This document shows positions 36,948 to 46,697 of a DNA stretch of 64,000 nt, piece after piece. Under the pieces are notes generated by a model that did no database searches, was not told the origin of the DNA, and saw only the letters and a program-made list of their open reading frames with translations. Both the position numbers and the translations under genes were made by a program. The first letter of the stretch is position 1. The number at the start of each line of letters is the position of its first letter. The stretch lies in NCBI RefSeq assembly GCF_004217285.1, contig NZ_SHKS01000001.1:1061195-1125194 (forward strand), read 5' to 3'. Origin of the DNA: Streptomyces sp. BK239 (GTDB lineage Bacteria; Actinomycetota; Actinomycetes; Streptomycetales; Streptomycetaceae).

Positions 36948-38837
36948 ATGTCGGCGCATTTCGGCAGCAGGCTGCGCAAGGGAGCGGTCAACACCACCGT
37001 GGCCGCGTTGGCGGTCGCGGCTCTGGCGGCGTCCCAGGCGCCGGACGTCACGGCCGACACGCCGGGCGGACGCACCGCCGCCGACGCCCCGTCAGGAGAT
37101 GCCGCCACCGAAGGCAACGCCACCGAGGGCAGCGCCACCGGCAACTCGCCGTACTACACGGACCTGCCACCCCTGAACAGCCCGGTCCCCTCGCCCACCC
37201 AGAGCACCGGCACCACGCCGACCGGCGCCGCCGGCAGCGAGACCGGCATCCCCGCGACCGTCCTGGACGCCTACAAGAAGGCCGCGGACGCCCTCAAGGC
37301 GTCCAAGCCGGGGTGCAACATGCCCTGGCAACTCCTCGCCGCCATCGGCAAGGTGGAGTCCGGGCAGGCCGGCGGCGGCCGTGTCAGCGCCGACGGCACC
37401 ACCCTCTCGCCCATCCTGGGCCCGGTCCTCAACGGCGTCGGCTTCGCCAACATCAGCGACACCGACCACGGCGCCTACGACAACGACGCCGTCTACGACC
37501 GCGCCGTCGGCCCCATGCAGTTCATCCCGTCCACCTGGGCGTGGGCCGGCCGCGACGGCAACGGCGACGGCAAGAAGGACCCCAACAACATCTACGACGC
37601 CGCGCTCGCCGCCGGGCACTACCTGTGCCGCTACGACTGGGACATGGCCACCACCTCCGGCCTGCGCAAGGCGATCCTCAGCTACAACAAGTCGACGGAG
37701 TACTACAACACCGTCCTGTCGTGGCTGGAGTACTACCGCAAGGGCACGCACGAGATCCCCGACGGCACCGGCGCACTCCCGGGCAACCGCAGCGACGGCG
37801 GCGCCGGCAGGGGTACGACGACCCCCTCCCCGTGGTCCCCGTCGCCCACCCGGCCGTCGACCACCACCCCGCCGGCGACGACGCCCCCGGCGACCACCAA
37901 GCCCGGCGGCGGCACCACGACGCCGCCCGCCACCCCGCCCCGGAAGCCGACCCCGCCCGCGCCCACGACGCCGACCGACACCGTCGACCACCTGGAGGCG
38001 GCGGGCGCCACCAAGCTCACCGCCACGGCGGGCGCCGCGTTCGGCGAGAAGATCAGCGCGCGGGCCGAGACCAAGGCCGGCAAGGGCGTCGGCAAGGTCA
38101 GGATCCGCTTCACCGTCACCGGCGGCGACGCCACGTTCACCGGCGGCGAGAGCGTCGCCACGGTCCAGACAGACAGCGCCGGTGTCGCCGTCGCCCCGGC
38201 GTTGCGGGCGGGCGAGAAGACCGGGACGTTCACCGTGCGCGCCACGGTCGTGGGCCGCACGGTCCCCGCCGTCCAGTACACGGCCACCGTCGCCGCCCGC
38301 GCCGCCGACGCCCTGGCCCGCACCAGCAGCACCGCGCTGACCTGCGTCGCGGGCGGCGAGTTCGCCGACCAGGTCGAGGTGAAGGCCACCTACAAGGGCG
38401 CCGCGGCGGGCAAGGTCGCCGCCACCGCCACCCTCGTCGCGGCGGCGGGCGGCACGACCGCGAACGACAAGGGCCCCTACTTCAAGGACGCCGCCGGCAA
38501 CCGCGTCCGCAGTCTGACGGACCTGCGGACCGACGCAGACGGCCTGCTGAAGCTGCCGAAGCTGTACGCCGACGACAACGCCGGCACGTACCTGCTGAGC
38601 GTGACCACCACCGGCGGCGCCACCCTCACCGTCGAACTCACGGTGACGGCGCCCGCGCCGACGACCCCCGACCCGTCCCAAGGCACCCCCGAGCCCTCCG
38701 AGGGCACCTCGGACCCGTCCGGCGGCAGCTCGGACCCGTCCGGTGGCACCTCGACCAGCCCGTCCGGCGGCACCTCGAAGACGCCCTCCGGGAGCACCTC
38801 GGCGAGCCCCTCCGGATCGGCGTCGACCGGCTCCTGA
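36948..38837 (+). CDS. Secreted lytic transglycosylase with Ig-like repeats
   Basis: This 629-residue exported protein starts at ATG 36948 (GGGAGGGG upstream). The signal peptide covers about residues 1-36. The SLT-like domain has the catalytic Glu in WQLLAAIGKVESGQAGGG, followed by GPMQFIPSTWAWAGRDGNGD and YDAALAAGHYLCRYDWDM, near residues 120-265. A Thr/Pro/Ser linker leads to two Ig-like modules (from about 345), and the tail is Pro/Ser/Gly/Thr-rich (SDPSGG-type repeats). It should cleave peptidoglycan outside the membrane, with the Ig modules as spacers or wall-binding elements. Confidence 0.88.
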   Translation: MSAHFGSRLRKGAVNTTVAALAVAALAASQAPDVTADTPGGRTAADAPSGDAATEGNATEGSATGNSPYYTDLPPLNSPVPSPTQSTGTTPTGAAGSETGIPATVLDAYKKAADALKASKPGCNMPWQLLAAIGKVESGQAGGGRVSADGTTLSPILGPVLNGVGFANISDTDHGAYDNDAVYDRAVGPMQFIPSTWAWAGRDGNGDGKKDPNNIYDAALAAGHYLCRYDWDMATTSGLRKAILSYNKSTEYYNTVLSWLEYYRKGTHEIPDGTGALPGNRSDGGAGRGTTTPSPWSPSPTRPSTTTPPATTPPATTKPGGGTTTPPATPPRKPTPPAPTTPTDTVDHLEAAGATKLTATAGAAFGEKISARAETKAGKGVGKVRIRFTVTGGDATFTGGESVATVQTDSAGVAVAPALRAGEKTGTFTVRATVVGRTVPAVQYTATVAARAADALARTSSTALTCVAGGEFADQVEVKATYKGAAAGKVAATATLVAAAGGTTANDKGPYFKDAAGNRVRSLTDLRTDADGLLKLPKLYADDNAGTYLLSVTTTGGATLTVELTVTAPAPTTPDPSQGTPEPSEGTSDPSGGSSDPSGGTSTSPSGGTSKTPSGSTSASPSGSASTGS

Positions 38838-38845
38838 CGCCAACC

Positions 38846-38905
38846 GCCCCGACACGACGACGGCGTCCCCTCCTCGCGAGCGGGGCGCCGTCGTCGTGTC
38901 GGGGC
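38846..38905. terminator. Very strong terminator hairpin
   Basis: A perfect 20-bp stem (arms 38846-38865 and 38886-38905) with a 20-base loop that can itself pair (CCCC/GGGG) starts nine bases after the transglycosylase stop. No U-tract. This is the longest perfect hairpin I found in the window. Confidence 0.9.
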
Positions 38906-39040
38906 GTGTTCGACGTGTTCTCATCTCGGCCGCCCGTTGCTACGGTGCCCGACCTGACGAACCATCAGGTCCGCTGCCCTCGCCCCGACACCGGCGCGAG
39001 GCGGCACACCGCGCCGCGCCGCACACCTTGGGAGGACCGC

Positions 39041-39175
39041 ATGCGCGCTCTGATCGCCGCCGCGTCCGGCCTCGTCCTCGCGCTCGCCCTGGTCCTCGCC
39101 GTCACCGCCCTGGGCGCTCCGGCGGGACGGACCTCCCCGGAACCGCTGCTGACGACGGTGCCACCACACCCCTGA
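39041..39175 (+). CDS. SPW_0924-like small membrane peptide
   Basis: This 44-residue peptide has GGGAGG seven bases before ATG 39041. One hydrophobic helix (LIAAASGLVLALALVLAVTA) is followed by a short polar tail ending SPEPLLTTVPPHP. It closely resembles the small Streptomyces family named SPW_0924. It lies 21 bases before the DUF3068 gene, so the two are likely co-transcribed. Function unknown. Confidence 0.8.
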   Translation: MRALIAAASGLVLALALVLAVTALGAPAGRTSPEPLLTTVPPHP

Positions 39176-39196
39176 CCGCCCGGGAGGGAGGCCGAG

Positions 39197-40189
39197 ATGC
39201 GACGCAAGGCCGGCCTGGTCCTGCTCGCCCTCGCCGTGTTCTTCGCGGCGCTGTCCCCGCTGCTGCGCTGGTACGCCTTCCCGCGCCTGGCCAAGATCCC
39301 GGCCGGGGAGTACCAGACCATGGTCCTCGAGGCGCACGACGCCACCCTCCTCGACTACGGCACCATGACCGCCCGCACCGTCCCCAAGGTCACCATCGTG
39401 CAGACCCTCAAGGGCGACGTGGAGGCCTCCGAACGGATCGAGAAGACCGTCGGCCGGGACGTCGTCGTCTGGGACGGCCTGTCCTACGTCCTGGGACCCG
39501 ACGGCAGGATGGTCTCCAAGGTCCCCGAGCGCTACATCTTCGACGCCCACACCCAGGAACCCGTGCACGCCCCCGGCGAGGCGGTCGACGGCGACCCCGT
39601 CCGACGCGAGGGACTGGAGTTCAAGTGGCCGTTCCTGACGGAGAAACGGGACTATGAGTACTTCGACGCGCAGGCCAGGATCACCGCCCCCATCCACTAC
39701 AAGGGCACCCAGGACTTCCGCGGCGTCGAGGTCTACTACTTCGAGCAGACCGTCCCGTGGACCAAGGTCCCCATGCCCAAGACCATGCCGGTCGCCGGAA
39801 TCACCCCCGAGACCGTCGCCGCGACCGGCACCACCCGCTGGTACACCACCGTCCGCAGGTTCTGGGTCGAACCCCTCACCGGCGCGCCCGTCTACGGCGA
39901 GGAGATCCACAAGGAGGAACTGCGCGGCGGCACCCTGCTCGGCGACCGCGACCGGGTGACGGCGTTCGCCGGGCACGTGAAGATGCGCGAGGACTACATC
40001 GAGCACACCGTCGACCTCGTCAAGGCCAACCGCACCGTCGTCCTGCTGATGACCTCCTACCTGCCCCGGGGCTTCCTGTTCCTCGGCGCCGTCCTGCTCG
40101 CGCTCGCCCTCTGGCTGGAGGCCCGCGGCCGCCGCCCCGGCGAGCCCGCGCCCGAGGAGCCCGCCGAACCCGAACCGGTCACCGCCTGA
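39197..40189 (+). CDS. DUF3068 domain protein (PorA-family-like)
   Basis: This 330-residue protein has an N-terminal membrane helix (KAGLVLLALAVFFAALSPLL) and a large external domain with WDGLSYVLGPDGRMV and a FKWPFLTEKRDYEYFD segment. A second helix is near the C-terminus (TSYLPRGFLFLGAVLLALAL). This is the DUF3068 layout. Its role is unknown; it is anchored with most of the chain outside the cytosol. GGGAGGG precedes the ATG. The 3' end overlaps that of the converging hrpB gene by 11 bases. Confidence 0.88.
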   Translation: MRRKAGLVLLALAVFFAALSPLLRWYAFPRLAKIPAGEYQTMVLEAHDATLLDYGTMTARTVPKVTIVQTLKGDVEASERIEKTVGRDVVVWDGLSYVLGPDGRMVSKVPERYIFDAHTQEPVHAPGEAVDGDPVRREGLEFKWPFLTEKRDYEYFDAQARITAPIHYKGTQDFRGVEVYYFEQTVPWTKVPMPKTMPVAGITPETVAATGTTRWYTTVRRFWVEPLTGAPVYGEEIHKEELRGGTLLGDRDRVTAFAGHVKMREDYIEHTVDLVKANRTVVLLMTSYLPRGFLFLGAVLLALALWLEARGRRPGEPAPEEPAEPEPVTA

Positions 40190-42722
40190 GCCGCGCGTTG
40201 GTGTGCCGGGTCGGCTCGGCGCCGGCCGGGTCCTGCGGCCACGGATGCTTCGGATACCGGCCGCGCAGTTCCGCCCGTACGCCGTGGTAGCCGTCCTTCC
40301 AGAACGACGCGAGGTCCGCCGTGACGGCCGCCGGTCGTCCCGCGGGCGAGAGCAGGTGCACCAGCAGGGGCACCCCCGCGAGCCGCGGCGACTCCTGGAG
40401 GCCGAACATCTCCTGGAGCTTGACGGCGAGCACGGGCCGCTCGGGATCGCCGTAGTCGATCCGGATCCTGGACCCGCTGGGCACGGTGATCCGCTCCGGC
40501 GCCAGCTCCTCCAGCCGCGCCGCCTCGCCCGACGCCCACGGCAGCAGCCTGGCCAGCGCCTGCCCGGCGTCGATCCGCGTGAGATCGGCGCGCCGCCGGG
40601 CCCGGCTCAGCTCCGGCTCCAGCCATTCGCCCACACGCGCGTGCAGCGACGCGTCGGCCACGTCGGGCCACGGTTCGCCCAGGTGCAGCCGCAGGAACGC
40701 CAGCCGCTGCCGCAGGCCCTCCGCCTCCGGCGACCAGCGCAGCAACCGGAACCCCTCCTGCCGAAGCCCTTCGAGGAGCGCCTCGCGCACGAGGGCCCCG
40801 TCGGCGTCCTTGAGCGGACGGGCCGCGAGCTCCACGGCGCCGAGCCGCTCCACGCGCCGCGCGACGACGTCCCCCTCGGCCCAGTGGACCTCCTCCCGCG
40901 CGTCGAGCAGCGCGCCGGCCGCGAACCGCGCCACATCCTCGTCGACCGCCGCCGCGAGCTGGACGCGTGCGTGCCCCTTGCCGAGGGGTCGGTCGGCGAC
41001 GGCCACGGCGAGCCAGGCGACGCCCCGCAGCGGGGACCCGTCGGGCACCTCGCAGCGGGTGCCGGACACCATCAGGTACGACCCGCCGTCCAGCCTGGCG
41101 ATCCGCTCCGGGAACGCGAGGGCGGCCACGAGCCCGGCCACCTGATCGTCCCGGGCGTCCTCACCCGACGTCCTGACACCGGCCGGTGAGGGACCGTCGG
41201 CGGGCCCCGGGGAGTCCTCCGCGGCGGCGACGGACCGCAGCCGCCGCACCTCCGCACGCCACCTCCCCGCGTAGGCGTCGCCTCCGCGCCGGGCGCGACG
41301 CAGGGCGGCCGCGAGATCGTCGCCGTACTCCCGCGGAGCCTCCTCGCTCAGCAGGGCGACCGCCTCCGCCGCCCGCTCGGCCCCCACCAGCGCGGCGCCG
41401 TCCAGCAGGGCGCGGCCCAGCCGCGGGTGCAGCCCCAGACGGGACAGCCGCATCCCGCGGTCCGTGGCCCGGCCGCCGCCGTCCACAGCCCCCACCGCCG
41501 TCAGCAGACGCCGCGCCGCCGTCATCGCCCCGCCCGGCGGCGGATCCAGCAGCGCGAGCCCCGAGGCGTCGGGATCCCCCCAGCAGGCCGCCTGAAGGGC
41601 GAACGCCGTCAGGTCGGCCACCTTGATCTCGGGGGAGGGGAAACGCGGCAGACGCGTGTCCTCCGCCTCCGTCCAGCAGCGGTACACCGTCCCCGGCGCC
41701 TCACGTCCCGCGCGTCCGGCCCGCTGCCGCCCGGCCGCCTGCGAGGCCCGCACGGTCGCCAGCGCGCTCAGCCCGCGCGCGTGGTCCACCCGCGGTTCCC
41801 GCGCGAGCCCCGAGTCGACGACCACCCGCACCCCGGGGACCGTCAGCGAGGACTCCGCCACCGAGGTGGCCAGCACCACCCGCCGTCGCACGCCCGGCGT
41901 CAGCACCGCGTCCTGCACGGCCGCCGGCGCCCGCCCGTGCACCTGGAGCACGTCGACCCCGTCCAGGCCACCGAGCAGCCCCGCCACCCGGGCGATCTCC
42001 CCGACGCCGGGTAGGAAGCACAGCACGTCCCCGGACCGCTCGGCCAGCGCCCGCCGCACCACCGACGCGACATGCGCCGGCAGCGCCGGATCGACGCGCA
42101 TCCCGTGCGGCGGGCGCAGCGGGCGGGCCGGGGGAGCCCAGACCACCTCGACGTCGTACGACGCCCCGTGCGCTTCCACCACCGGCGCACCGCCCAGCAG
42201 CCGCGCCCAGCCCGCCGTGTCCGTCGTCGCCGACGCCGCCACCAGCCGCAGATCGGGCCGCAGGGCCGCCCGCACGTCGCACAGGAACGCGGCCGCCGTG
42301 TCCGCGTCCAGATGCCGCTCGTGGCACTCGTCGAGCATGACGACGTCGACACCGGTCAGCTCCTGGTCGCGCTGGAGGCGCTGCACCAGCACGCCGGTGG
42401 TGACGACCTCCACGCGTGTGTGCCGCCCGACGACCCGCTCGCCGCGCACGGTGTACCCGACGCTTTCGCCGGGCCGCTCGCCCAGCAGCCACGCCATCCG
42501 CCGGGCCGCGGCCCGCGCCGCGATCCGCCGGGGTTCGGCCACCACGACCCGCCGGGCCGTGGCTCCGCCCAGCAGGCCCGCCAGCGCGAGCGGCACCAGC
42601 GTCGTCTTGCCGGTGCCCGGCGGCGCGGCCAGTACGGCGACGCCGGGCCCGTCCAGGGCGTCGGTCAGGGCGGGCAGGGCGGCCCGCACGGGCAGCGCGT
42701 CCAGGGCGTCGTCACGGATCAC
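40179..42722 (-). CDS. hrpB: ATP-dependent helicase HrpB
   Basis: This 847-residue DEAH-type helicase starts at GTG 42722. Motif I is APPGTGKTTLVPLAL, motif II DECHERH, motif III ASATTDT, and the C-terminal motifs are ATSVAESSLTVPGV and QRAGRAGREAPGTVYR. The HrpB C-terminal domain ends near FWKDGYHGVRAELRGRYPKHPWPQDP. It is probably an RNA helicase; the precise role in bacteria is unsettled. Confidence 0.93.
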   Translation of the reverse strand: MIRDDALDALPVRAALPALTDALDGPGVAVLAAPPGTGKTTLVPLALAGLLGGATARRVVVAEPRRIAARAAARRMAWLLGERPGESVGYTVRGERVVGRHTRVEVVTTGVLVQRLQRDQELTGVDVVMLDECHERHLDADTAAAFLCDVRAALRPDLRLVAASATTDTAGWARLLGGAPVVEAHGASYDVEVVWAPPARPLRPPHGMRVDPALPAHVASVVRRALAERSGDVLCFLPGVGEIARVAGLLGGLDGVDVLQVHGRAPAAVQDAVLTPGVRRRVVLATSVAESSLTVPGVRVVVDSGLAREPRVDHARGLSALATVRASQAAGRQRAGRAGREAPGTVYRCWTEAEDTRLPRFPSPEIKVADLTAFALQAACWGDPDASGLALLDPPPGGAMTAARRLLTAVGAVDGGGRATDRGMRLSRLGLHPRLGRALLDGAALVGAERAAEAVALLSEEAPREYGDDLAAALRRARRGGDAYAGRWRAEVRRLRSVAAAEDSPGPADGPSPAGVRTSGEDARDDQVAGLVAALAFPERIARLDGGSYLMVSGTRCEVPDGSPLRGVAWLAVAVADRPLGKGHARVQLAAAVDEDVARFAAGALLDAREEVHWAEGDVVARRVERLGAVELAARPLKDADGALVREALLEGLRQEGFRLLRWSPEAEGLRQRLAFLRLHLGEPWPDVADASLHARVGEWLEPELSRARRRADLTRIDAGQALARLLPWASGEAARLEELAPERITVPSGSRIRIDYGDPERPVLAVKLQEMFGLQESPRLAGVPLLVHLLSPAGRPAAVTADLASFWKDGYHGVRAELRGRYPKHPWPQDPAGAEPTRHTNARLRR

Positions 42723-42810
42723 GCCCCCAGTGTCGTACGCCCGGGGAAGCTCCCGCGTACGCCCGCACGCGCGCGTGCGGAGGGTCTAGAGGGTCTACAG
42801 GAGGGCCGCT

Positions 42811-43623
42811 TCAGTCCCGTTCGCAGACGAAGACGGCCGTGCCCGGGATCAGGTTTCCGCGCAGCGGGGACCAGCCGCCCCACTCCGAGGTGTTCCAGGA
42901 CGGCCACTCCGGCTCGACCAGGTCGACCAGGCGGAAGCCGGACGCCACGATGTCGCGGACGCGGTCGCCGAGCGTCCTGTGGTGCTCCACGTACACCGCC
43001 TGGCCGTCCTCGCCCTGCTCGACGTAGGGCGTGCGGTCGAAGTAGGAGGCGGAGACCGACAACCCCTCGGGGCCGGGCTCGTCGGGGAAGGCCCAGCGGA
43101 CCGGATGCGTGACGGAGAAGACGAAGCGGCCGCCCGGGCGCAGCACCCGGCGCAGCTCGCCCAGCACCAGCCGGGGGTCCGCCACGAACGGCAGCGCGCC
43201 GTACGCCGAGCACGCCAGGTCGAAGGAGGCGTCCGCGAAGGGCAGCGCGCCCGCGTCCGCGCACACCAGCGGGAACGACCCGCCGATGCGCAGCGCGTGC
43301 TGGAGCTGGCGGTGGGAGAGGTCCAGGGCGACCGGCCGGGCCCCCTGGGCGGCCAGCCAGCGCGAGCACTGGGCGGCGCCGGCGCCGATCTCCAGCACCT
43401 CCTTGCCCTTCAGCTCCTCGGCCGGGCCCAGCAGCTCGGCCTCCACCTCGTCGAGGCCCTCGGGGCACCACACGAAGCGGTCGTCGCCCAGGAACGTGCC
43501 GTGCTCGGTCTGGTAGTCGTCGGCGTTGCGGTCCCACCAGCCGCGATTGGCCCGGGAACTCTCCGTGACGTCGGCGTCGCGCCGGGTGGCTTCCGGTTCG
43601 AACGCATCGGGCTCTTGGATGAT
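42811..43623 (-). CDS. SAM-dependent methyltransferase, apparently ATC start
   Basis: This class I methyltransferase has motif I EVLEIGAGAAQCSRWLAAQG, VALDLSHRQLQHA and the post-I segment DLACSAYGALPFVADPRLVL. The frame clearly codes upstream of the first canonical start (GTG 43473): SRANRGWWDRNADDYQTEHG and FLGDDRFVWCPEGLDEVE are family-typical. Between that GTG and the upstream stop there is no ATG, GTG or TTG. GGGAG stands a few bases before two successive ATC codons at 43623 and 43620, so I propose initiation there (about 270 residues). Otherwise the start has been lost. The substrate is unknown. Confidence 0.75.
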   Translation of the reverse strand: MIQEPDAFEPEATRRDADVTESSRANRGWWDRNADDYQTEHGTFLGDDRFVWCPEGLDEVEAELLGPAEELKGKEVLEIGAGAAQCSRWLAAQGARPVALDLSHRQLQHALRIGGSFPLVCADAGALPFADASFDLACSAYGALPFVADPRLVLGELRRVLRPGGRFVFSVTHPVRWAFPDEPGPEGLSVSASYFDRTPYVEQGEDGQAVYVEHHRTLGDRVRDIVASGFRLVDLVEPEWPSWNTSEWGGWSPLRGNLIPGTAVFVCERD

Positions 43624-43989
43624 CTGCTCCCTCGTCGTACTCTTCCGTTCATCCCGTCAGGGACGTGTCGCGGAAGAGGTCTTTCCGGCCTGTCCGGCCT
43701 CGCAGGACGTTTCTTGTGCCGGGATTGCGGCGTTGTGCCCCGGGTGTGCGCCTTCGCGCATTGACCCTGCCCGGCTGCCCCCGTATGCTACAAGTTGCGC
43801 TGCGGGCCTGCGCACCTCAGACGTAGCAGGCTGCGCTCGCATCTGTCGTATGTCCCCTCGGTTGTCGAGGCGTCATCACCGGTTCACCGGTGGGGCGCTT
43901 CCTAGGCTGTCCGGCTTCTTCAGAGCGATACGGGCTCCCGGCGTAGCAGTACCTACGACTTCAATGTCCGTACCGGAGCCCTTTCCCAC
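43624..43989 (+). promoter_or_regulatory. rpsA: rpsA promoter and leader
   Basis: TTGACC (43761-43766), a 17-base spacer and TATGCT (43784-43789) form a near-consensus HrdB (sigma-70) promoter, giving a leader of about 195 bases before rpsA. CACCGGTTCACCGGTG at about 43871-43886 is a short inverted repeat in the leader. No Shine-Dalgarno of note precedes the rpsA ATG. Translational autoregulation by S1, as in other bacteria, is possible. Confidence 0.75.
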
Positions 43990-45486
43990 ATGACGAGCAG
44001 CACCGAGACCACCGCCACCACCCCGCAGGTTGCGGTCAACGACATCGGTAACGAGGAAGCCTTCCTCGCCGCGATCGACGAGACGATCAAGTACTTCAAC
44101 GACGGCGACATCGTCGACGGCGTCATCGTGAAGGTCGACCGGGACGAGGTCCTGCTCGACATCGGTTACAAGACCGAAGGTGTCATCCCGAGCCGCGAGC
44201 TCTCGATCAAGCACGACGTCGACCCCAACGAGGTCGTCGCCGTCGGTGACGAGATCGAGGCCCTGGTCCTCCAGAAGGAGGACAAGGAAGGCCGCCTGAT
44301 CCTCTCGAAGAAGCGCGCCCAGTACGAGCGTGCCTGGGGCACCATCGAGAAGATCAAGGAAGAAGACGGCATCGTCACCGGTACCGTCATCGAGGTCGTC
44401 AAGGGTGGCCTCATCCTCGACATCGGCCTGCGCGGCTTCCTCCCGGCCTCCCTGGTCGAGATGCGCCGTGTCCGCGACCTCCAGCCCTACGTGGGCAAGG
44501 AGCTCGAGGCGAAGATCATCGAGCTGGACAAGAACCGCAACAACGTGGTCCTGTCCCGCCGTGCCTGGCTGGAGCAGACCCAGTCCGAGGTCCGCCAGAC
44601 GTTCCTCACGACCCTCCAGAAGGGTCAGGTCCGTTCCGGTGTGGTCTCCTCGATCGTCAACTTCGGTGCCTTCGTGGACCTGGGTGGCGTCGACGGTCTG
44701 GTCCACGTCTCCGAGCTGTCCTGGAAGCACATCGACCACCCCTCCGAGGTCGTCGAGGTCGGCCAGGAGGTCACGGTCGAGGTCCTCGACGTCGACATGG
44801 ACCGCGAGCGTGTCTCCCTGTCGCTGAAGGCGACTCAGGAAGACCCGTGGCAGCAGTTCGCCCGCACCCACCAGATCGGCCAGGTCGTGCCCGGCAAGGT
44901 CACGAAGCTGGTTCCGTTCGGTGCGTTCGTCCGCGTGGACGAGGGCATCGAGGGTCTGGTCCACATCTCCGAGCTGGCCGAGCGCCACGTGGAGATCCCG
45001 GAGCAGGTCGTCCAGGTCAACGACGAGATCTTCGTCAAGGTCATCGACATCGACCTCGAGCGTCGCCGCATCAGCCTCTCGCTGAAGCAGGCCAACGAGG
45101 CCTTCGGCGCCGACCCGTCCACGGTCGAGTTCGACCCGACCCTGTACGGCATGGCCGCGTCCTACGACGACCAGGGCAACTACATCTACCCCGAGGGCTT
45201 CGACCCCGAGACCAACGACTGGCTCGAGGGCTACGAGACCCAGCGCGAGGCGTGGGAGCACCAGTACGCCGAGGCGCAGACCCGCTTCGAGCAGCACCAG
45301 CAGCAGGTCATCAAGTCCCGCGAGGCGGACGAGAAGGCCGCTGCCGAGGGCGGCGAAGCCGCGGGTGCGGCCCCGGCCGCGGGCGGTGGCTCGTACTCCT
45401 CCGAGGGTGCGGACACCTCCGGTGCGCTCGCCTCGGACGAGGCGCTCGCCGCTCTGCGCGAGAAGCTCGCCGGCGGTCAGAGCTGA
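43990..45486 (+). CDS. rpsA: 30S ribosomal protein S1
   Basis: This 498-residue protein has four S1 RNA-binding domains at about residues 34-105, 122-187, 208-276 and 293-362. Examples: GDIVDGVIVKVDRDEVLLDI, GQVRSGVVSSIVNFGAFVDL and PGKVTKLVPFGAFVRVDEGI. Four domains, rather than the six of E. coli, is the actinobacterial form. The C-terminus is acidic and Ala/Gly-rich. It recruits mRNA to the ribosome. The gene has its own vegetative promoter and a strong terminator at 45512-45547. Confidence 0.97.
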   Translation: MTSSTETTATTPQVAVNDIGNEEAFLAAIDETIKYFNDGDIVDGVIVKVDRDEVLLDIGYKTEGVIPSRELSIKHDVDPNEVVAVGDEIEALVLQKEDKEGRLILSKKRAQYERAWGTIEKIKEEDGIVTGTVIEVVKGGLILDIGLRGFLPASLVEMRRVRDLQPYVGKELEAKIIELDKNRNNVVLSRRAWLEQTQSEVRQTFLTTLQKGQVRSGVVSSIVNFGAFVDLGGVDGLVHVSELSWKHIDHPSEVVEVGQEVTVEVLDVDMDRERVSLSLKATQEDPWQQFARTHQIGQVVPGKVTKLVPFGAFVRVDEGIEGLVHISELAERHVEIPEQVVQVNDEIFVKVIDIDLERRRISLSLKQANEAFGADPSTVEFDPTLYGMAASYDDQGNYIYPEGFDPETNDWLEGYETQREAWEHQYAEAQTRFEQHQQQVIKSREADEKAAAEGGEAAGAAPAAGGGSYSSEGADTSGALASDEALAALREKLAGGQS

Positions 45487-45511
45487 CGCCCGACTGAGCA
45501 CCAGCTCCTGA

Positions 45512-45547
45512 CTGAGGGGCCGTACCTTCCGGGGTACGGCCCCTCAG
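45512..45547 (+). terminator. rpsA terminator
   Basis: A perfect 15-bp stem (CTGAGGGGCCGTACC / GGTACGGCCCCTCAG) with a 6-base loop begins 26 bases after the rpsA stop. Typical strong terminator. Confidence 0.9.
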
Positions 45548-45665
45548 CCGTTGCCGAAGGGAGACGTGCCGGCCGGGACAGATCCACGTGATCATGGCCC
45601 GGAGTGGGAATGCCCCTGTCCTCACGCGTGTTGACGAAGAGGGAACACGAGGAGGAGCGGTCCAA

Positions 45666-46604
45666 GTGCTTGATCCGCAGGGTTTGTACGCATGGGAGCC
45701 GAAGGGGCTGGCCGTCGTCGACATGGCGCTCGCCCAGGAGTCGGCCGGACTGGTCATGCTCTACCACTTCGACGGATACATCGACGCGGGGGAGACCGGC
45801 GACCAGATCGTCGACGGGATCCTCGACGCGCTGCCCCACCAGGTCGTCGCCCGCTTCGACCACGACCGGCTGGTGGACTACCGGGCCCGCCGCCCGCTGC
45901 TGACCTTCAAGCGCGACCGGTGGACCGACTACGAGGACCCCGCCATCGAGGTGCGGCTCGTCCAGGACACCACCGGCGCCCCGTTCCTGCTGCTGTCCGG
46001 CCCCGAGCCGGACGTGGAGTGGGAGCGCTTCGCCGTCGCCGTCCGGCAGATCGTCGAGCGGCTCGGCGTCCGCCTGTCCGTGAACTTCCACGGCATCCCC
46101 ATGGGCGTCCCGCACACCCGCCCCGTCGGCCTCACCCCGCACGGCAACCGCACGGACCTCGTCCCGGGCCACCGCAGCCCCTTCGACGAGGCGCAGGTCC
46201 CCGGCAGCGCCGAGGCGCTCGTCGAGTACCGCCTGATGGAAGCCGGCCACGACGTCCTCGGCATCGCCGCGCACGTCCCGCACTACATCGCCCGCTCCCC
46301 CTACCCGGACGCCGCCCTCACCGTCCTGGAGGCTCTCACCGCCGCCACCGGACTGGTCCTGCCGGGCATCGCGCACTCCCTGCGCAACGACGCCCACCGC
46401 ACCCAGACCGAGATCGACCGGCAGATCCAGGAGGGCGACGAGGAGCTCACCGCCCTCGTCCAGGGCCTGGAGCACCAGTACGACGCCGCCGCGGGCGCCG
46501 AGACCCGGGGCAACATGCTCGCCGAGCCCGTGGACATCCCCTCGGCCGACGAGATCGGGCGGGAGTTCGAGAAGTTCCTCGCGGAGCGGGAGGGCGAGGG
46601 CTGA
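45666..46604 (+). CDS. PAC2 family protein
   Basis: This 312-residue protein, from GTG 45666 (GAGGAG upstream; a longer in-frame GTG at 45588 is less likely), opens [20 protein letters not shown]. It contains [20 protein letters not shown], followed by the PAC2 core [23 protein letters not shown]2 proteins resemble eukaryotic proteasome assembly chaperones. In actinobacteria they are conserved but their role is unproved. A C-terminal helical segment ([20 protein letters not shown]) follows. Confidence 0.88.
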   Translation: MLDPQGLYAWEPKGLAVVDMALAQESAGLVMLYHFDGYIDAGETGDQIVDGILDALPHQVVARFDHDRLVDYRARRPLLTFKRDRWTDYEDPAIEVRLVQDTTGAPFLLLSGPEPDVEWERFAVAVRQIVERLGVRLSVNFHGIPMGVPHTRPVGLTPHGNRTDLVPGHRSPFDEAQVPGSAEALVEYRLMEAGHDVLGIAAHVPHYIARSPYPDAALTVLEALTAATGLVLPGIAHSLRNDAHRTQTEIDRQIQEGDEELTALVQGLEHQYDAAAGAETRGNMLAEPVDIPSADEIGREFEKFLAEREGEG

Positions 46605-46697
46605 GCCCCGCCCGGCACCGGAGTGCGGCGCCGGGCCCGGAGGTGGATACCGGGAGCGCCGGGTGCGCTGTCGGTGGCAGGCCGTAAGCTGCACGAC

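Noticed and set aside
37800..38830. CRISPR or other DNA repeat array in the Pro/Thr- and Ser/Gly-rich part of the transglycosylase.
   Set aside because: The repeats are codon-level low complexity of a linker and tail, with no spacers.
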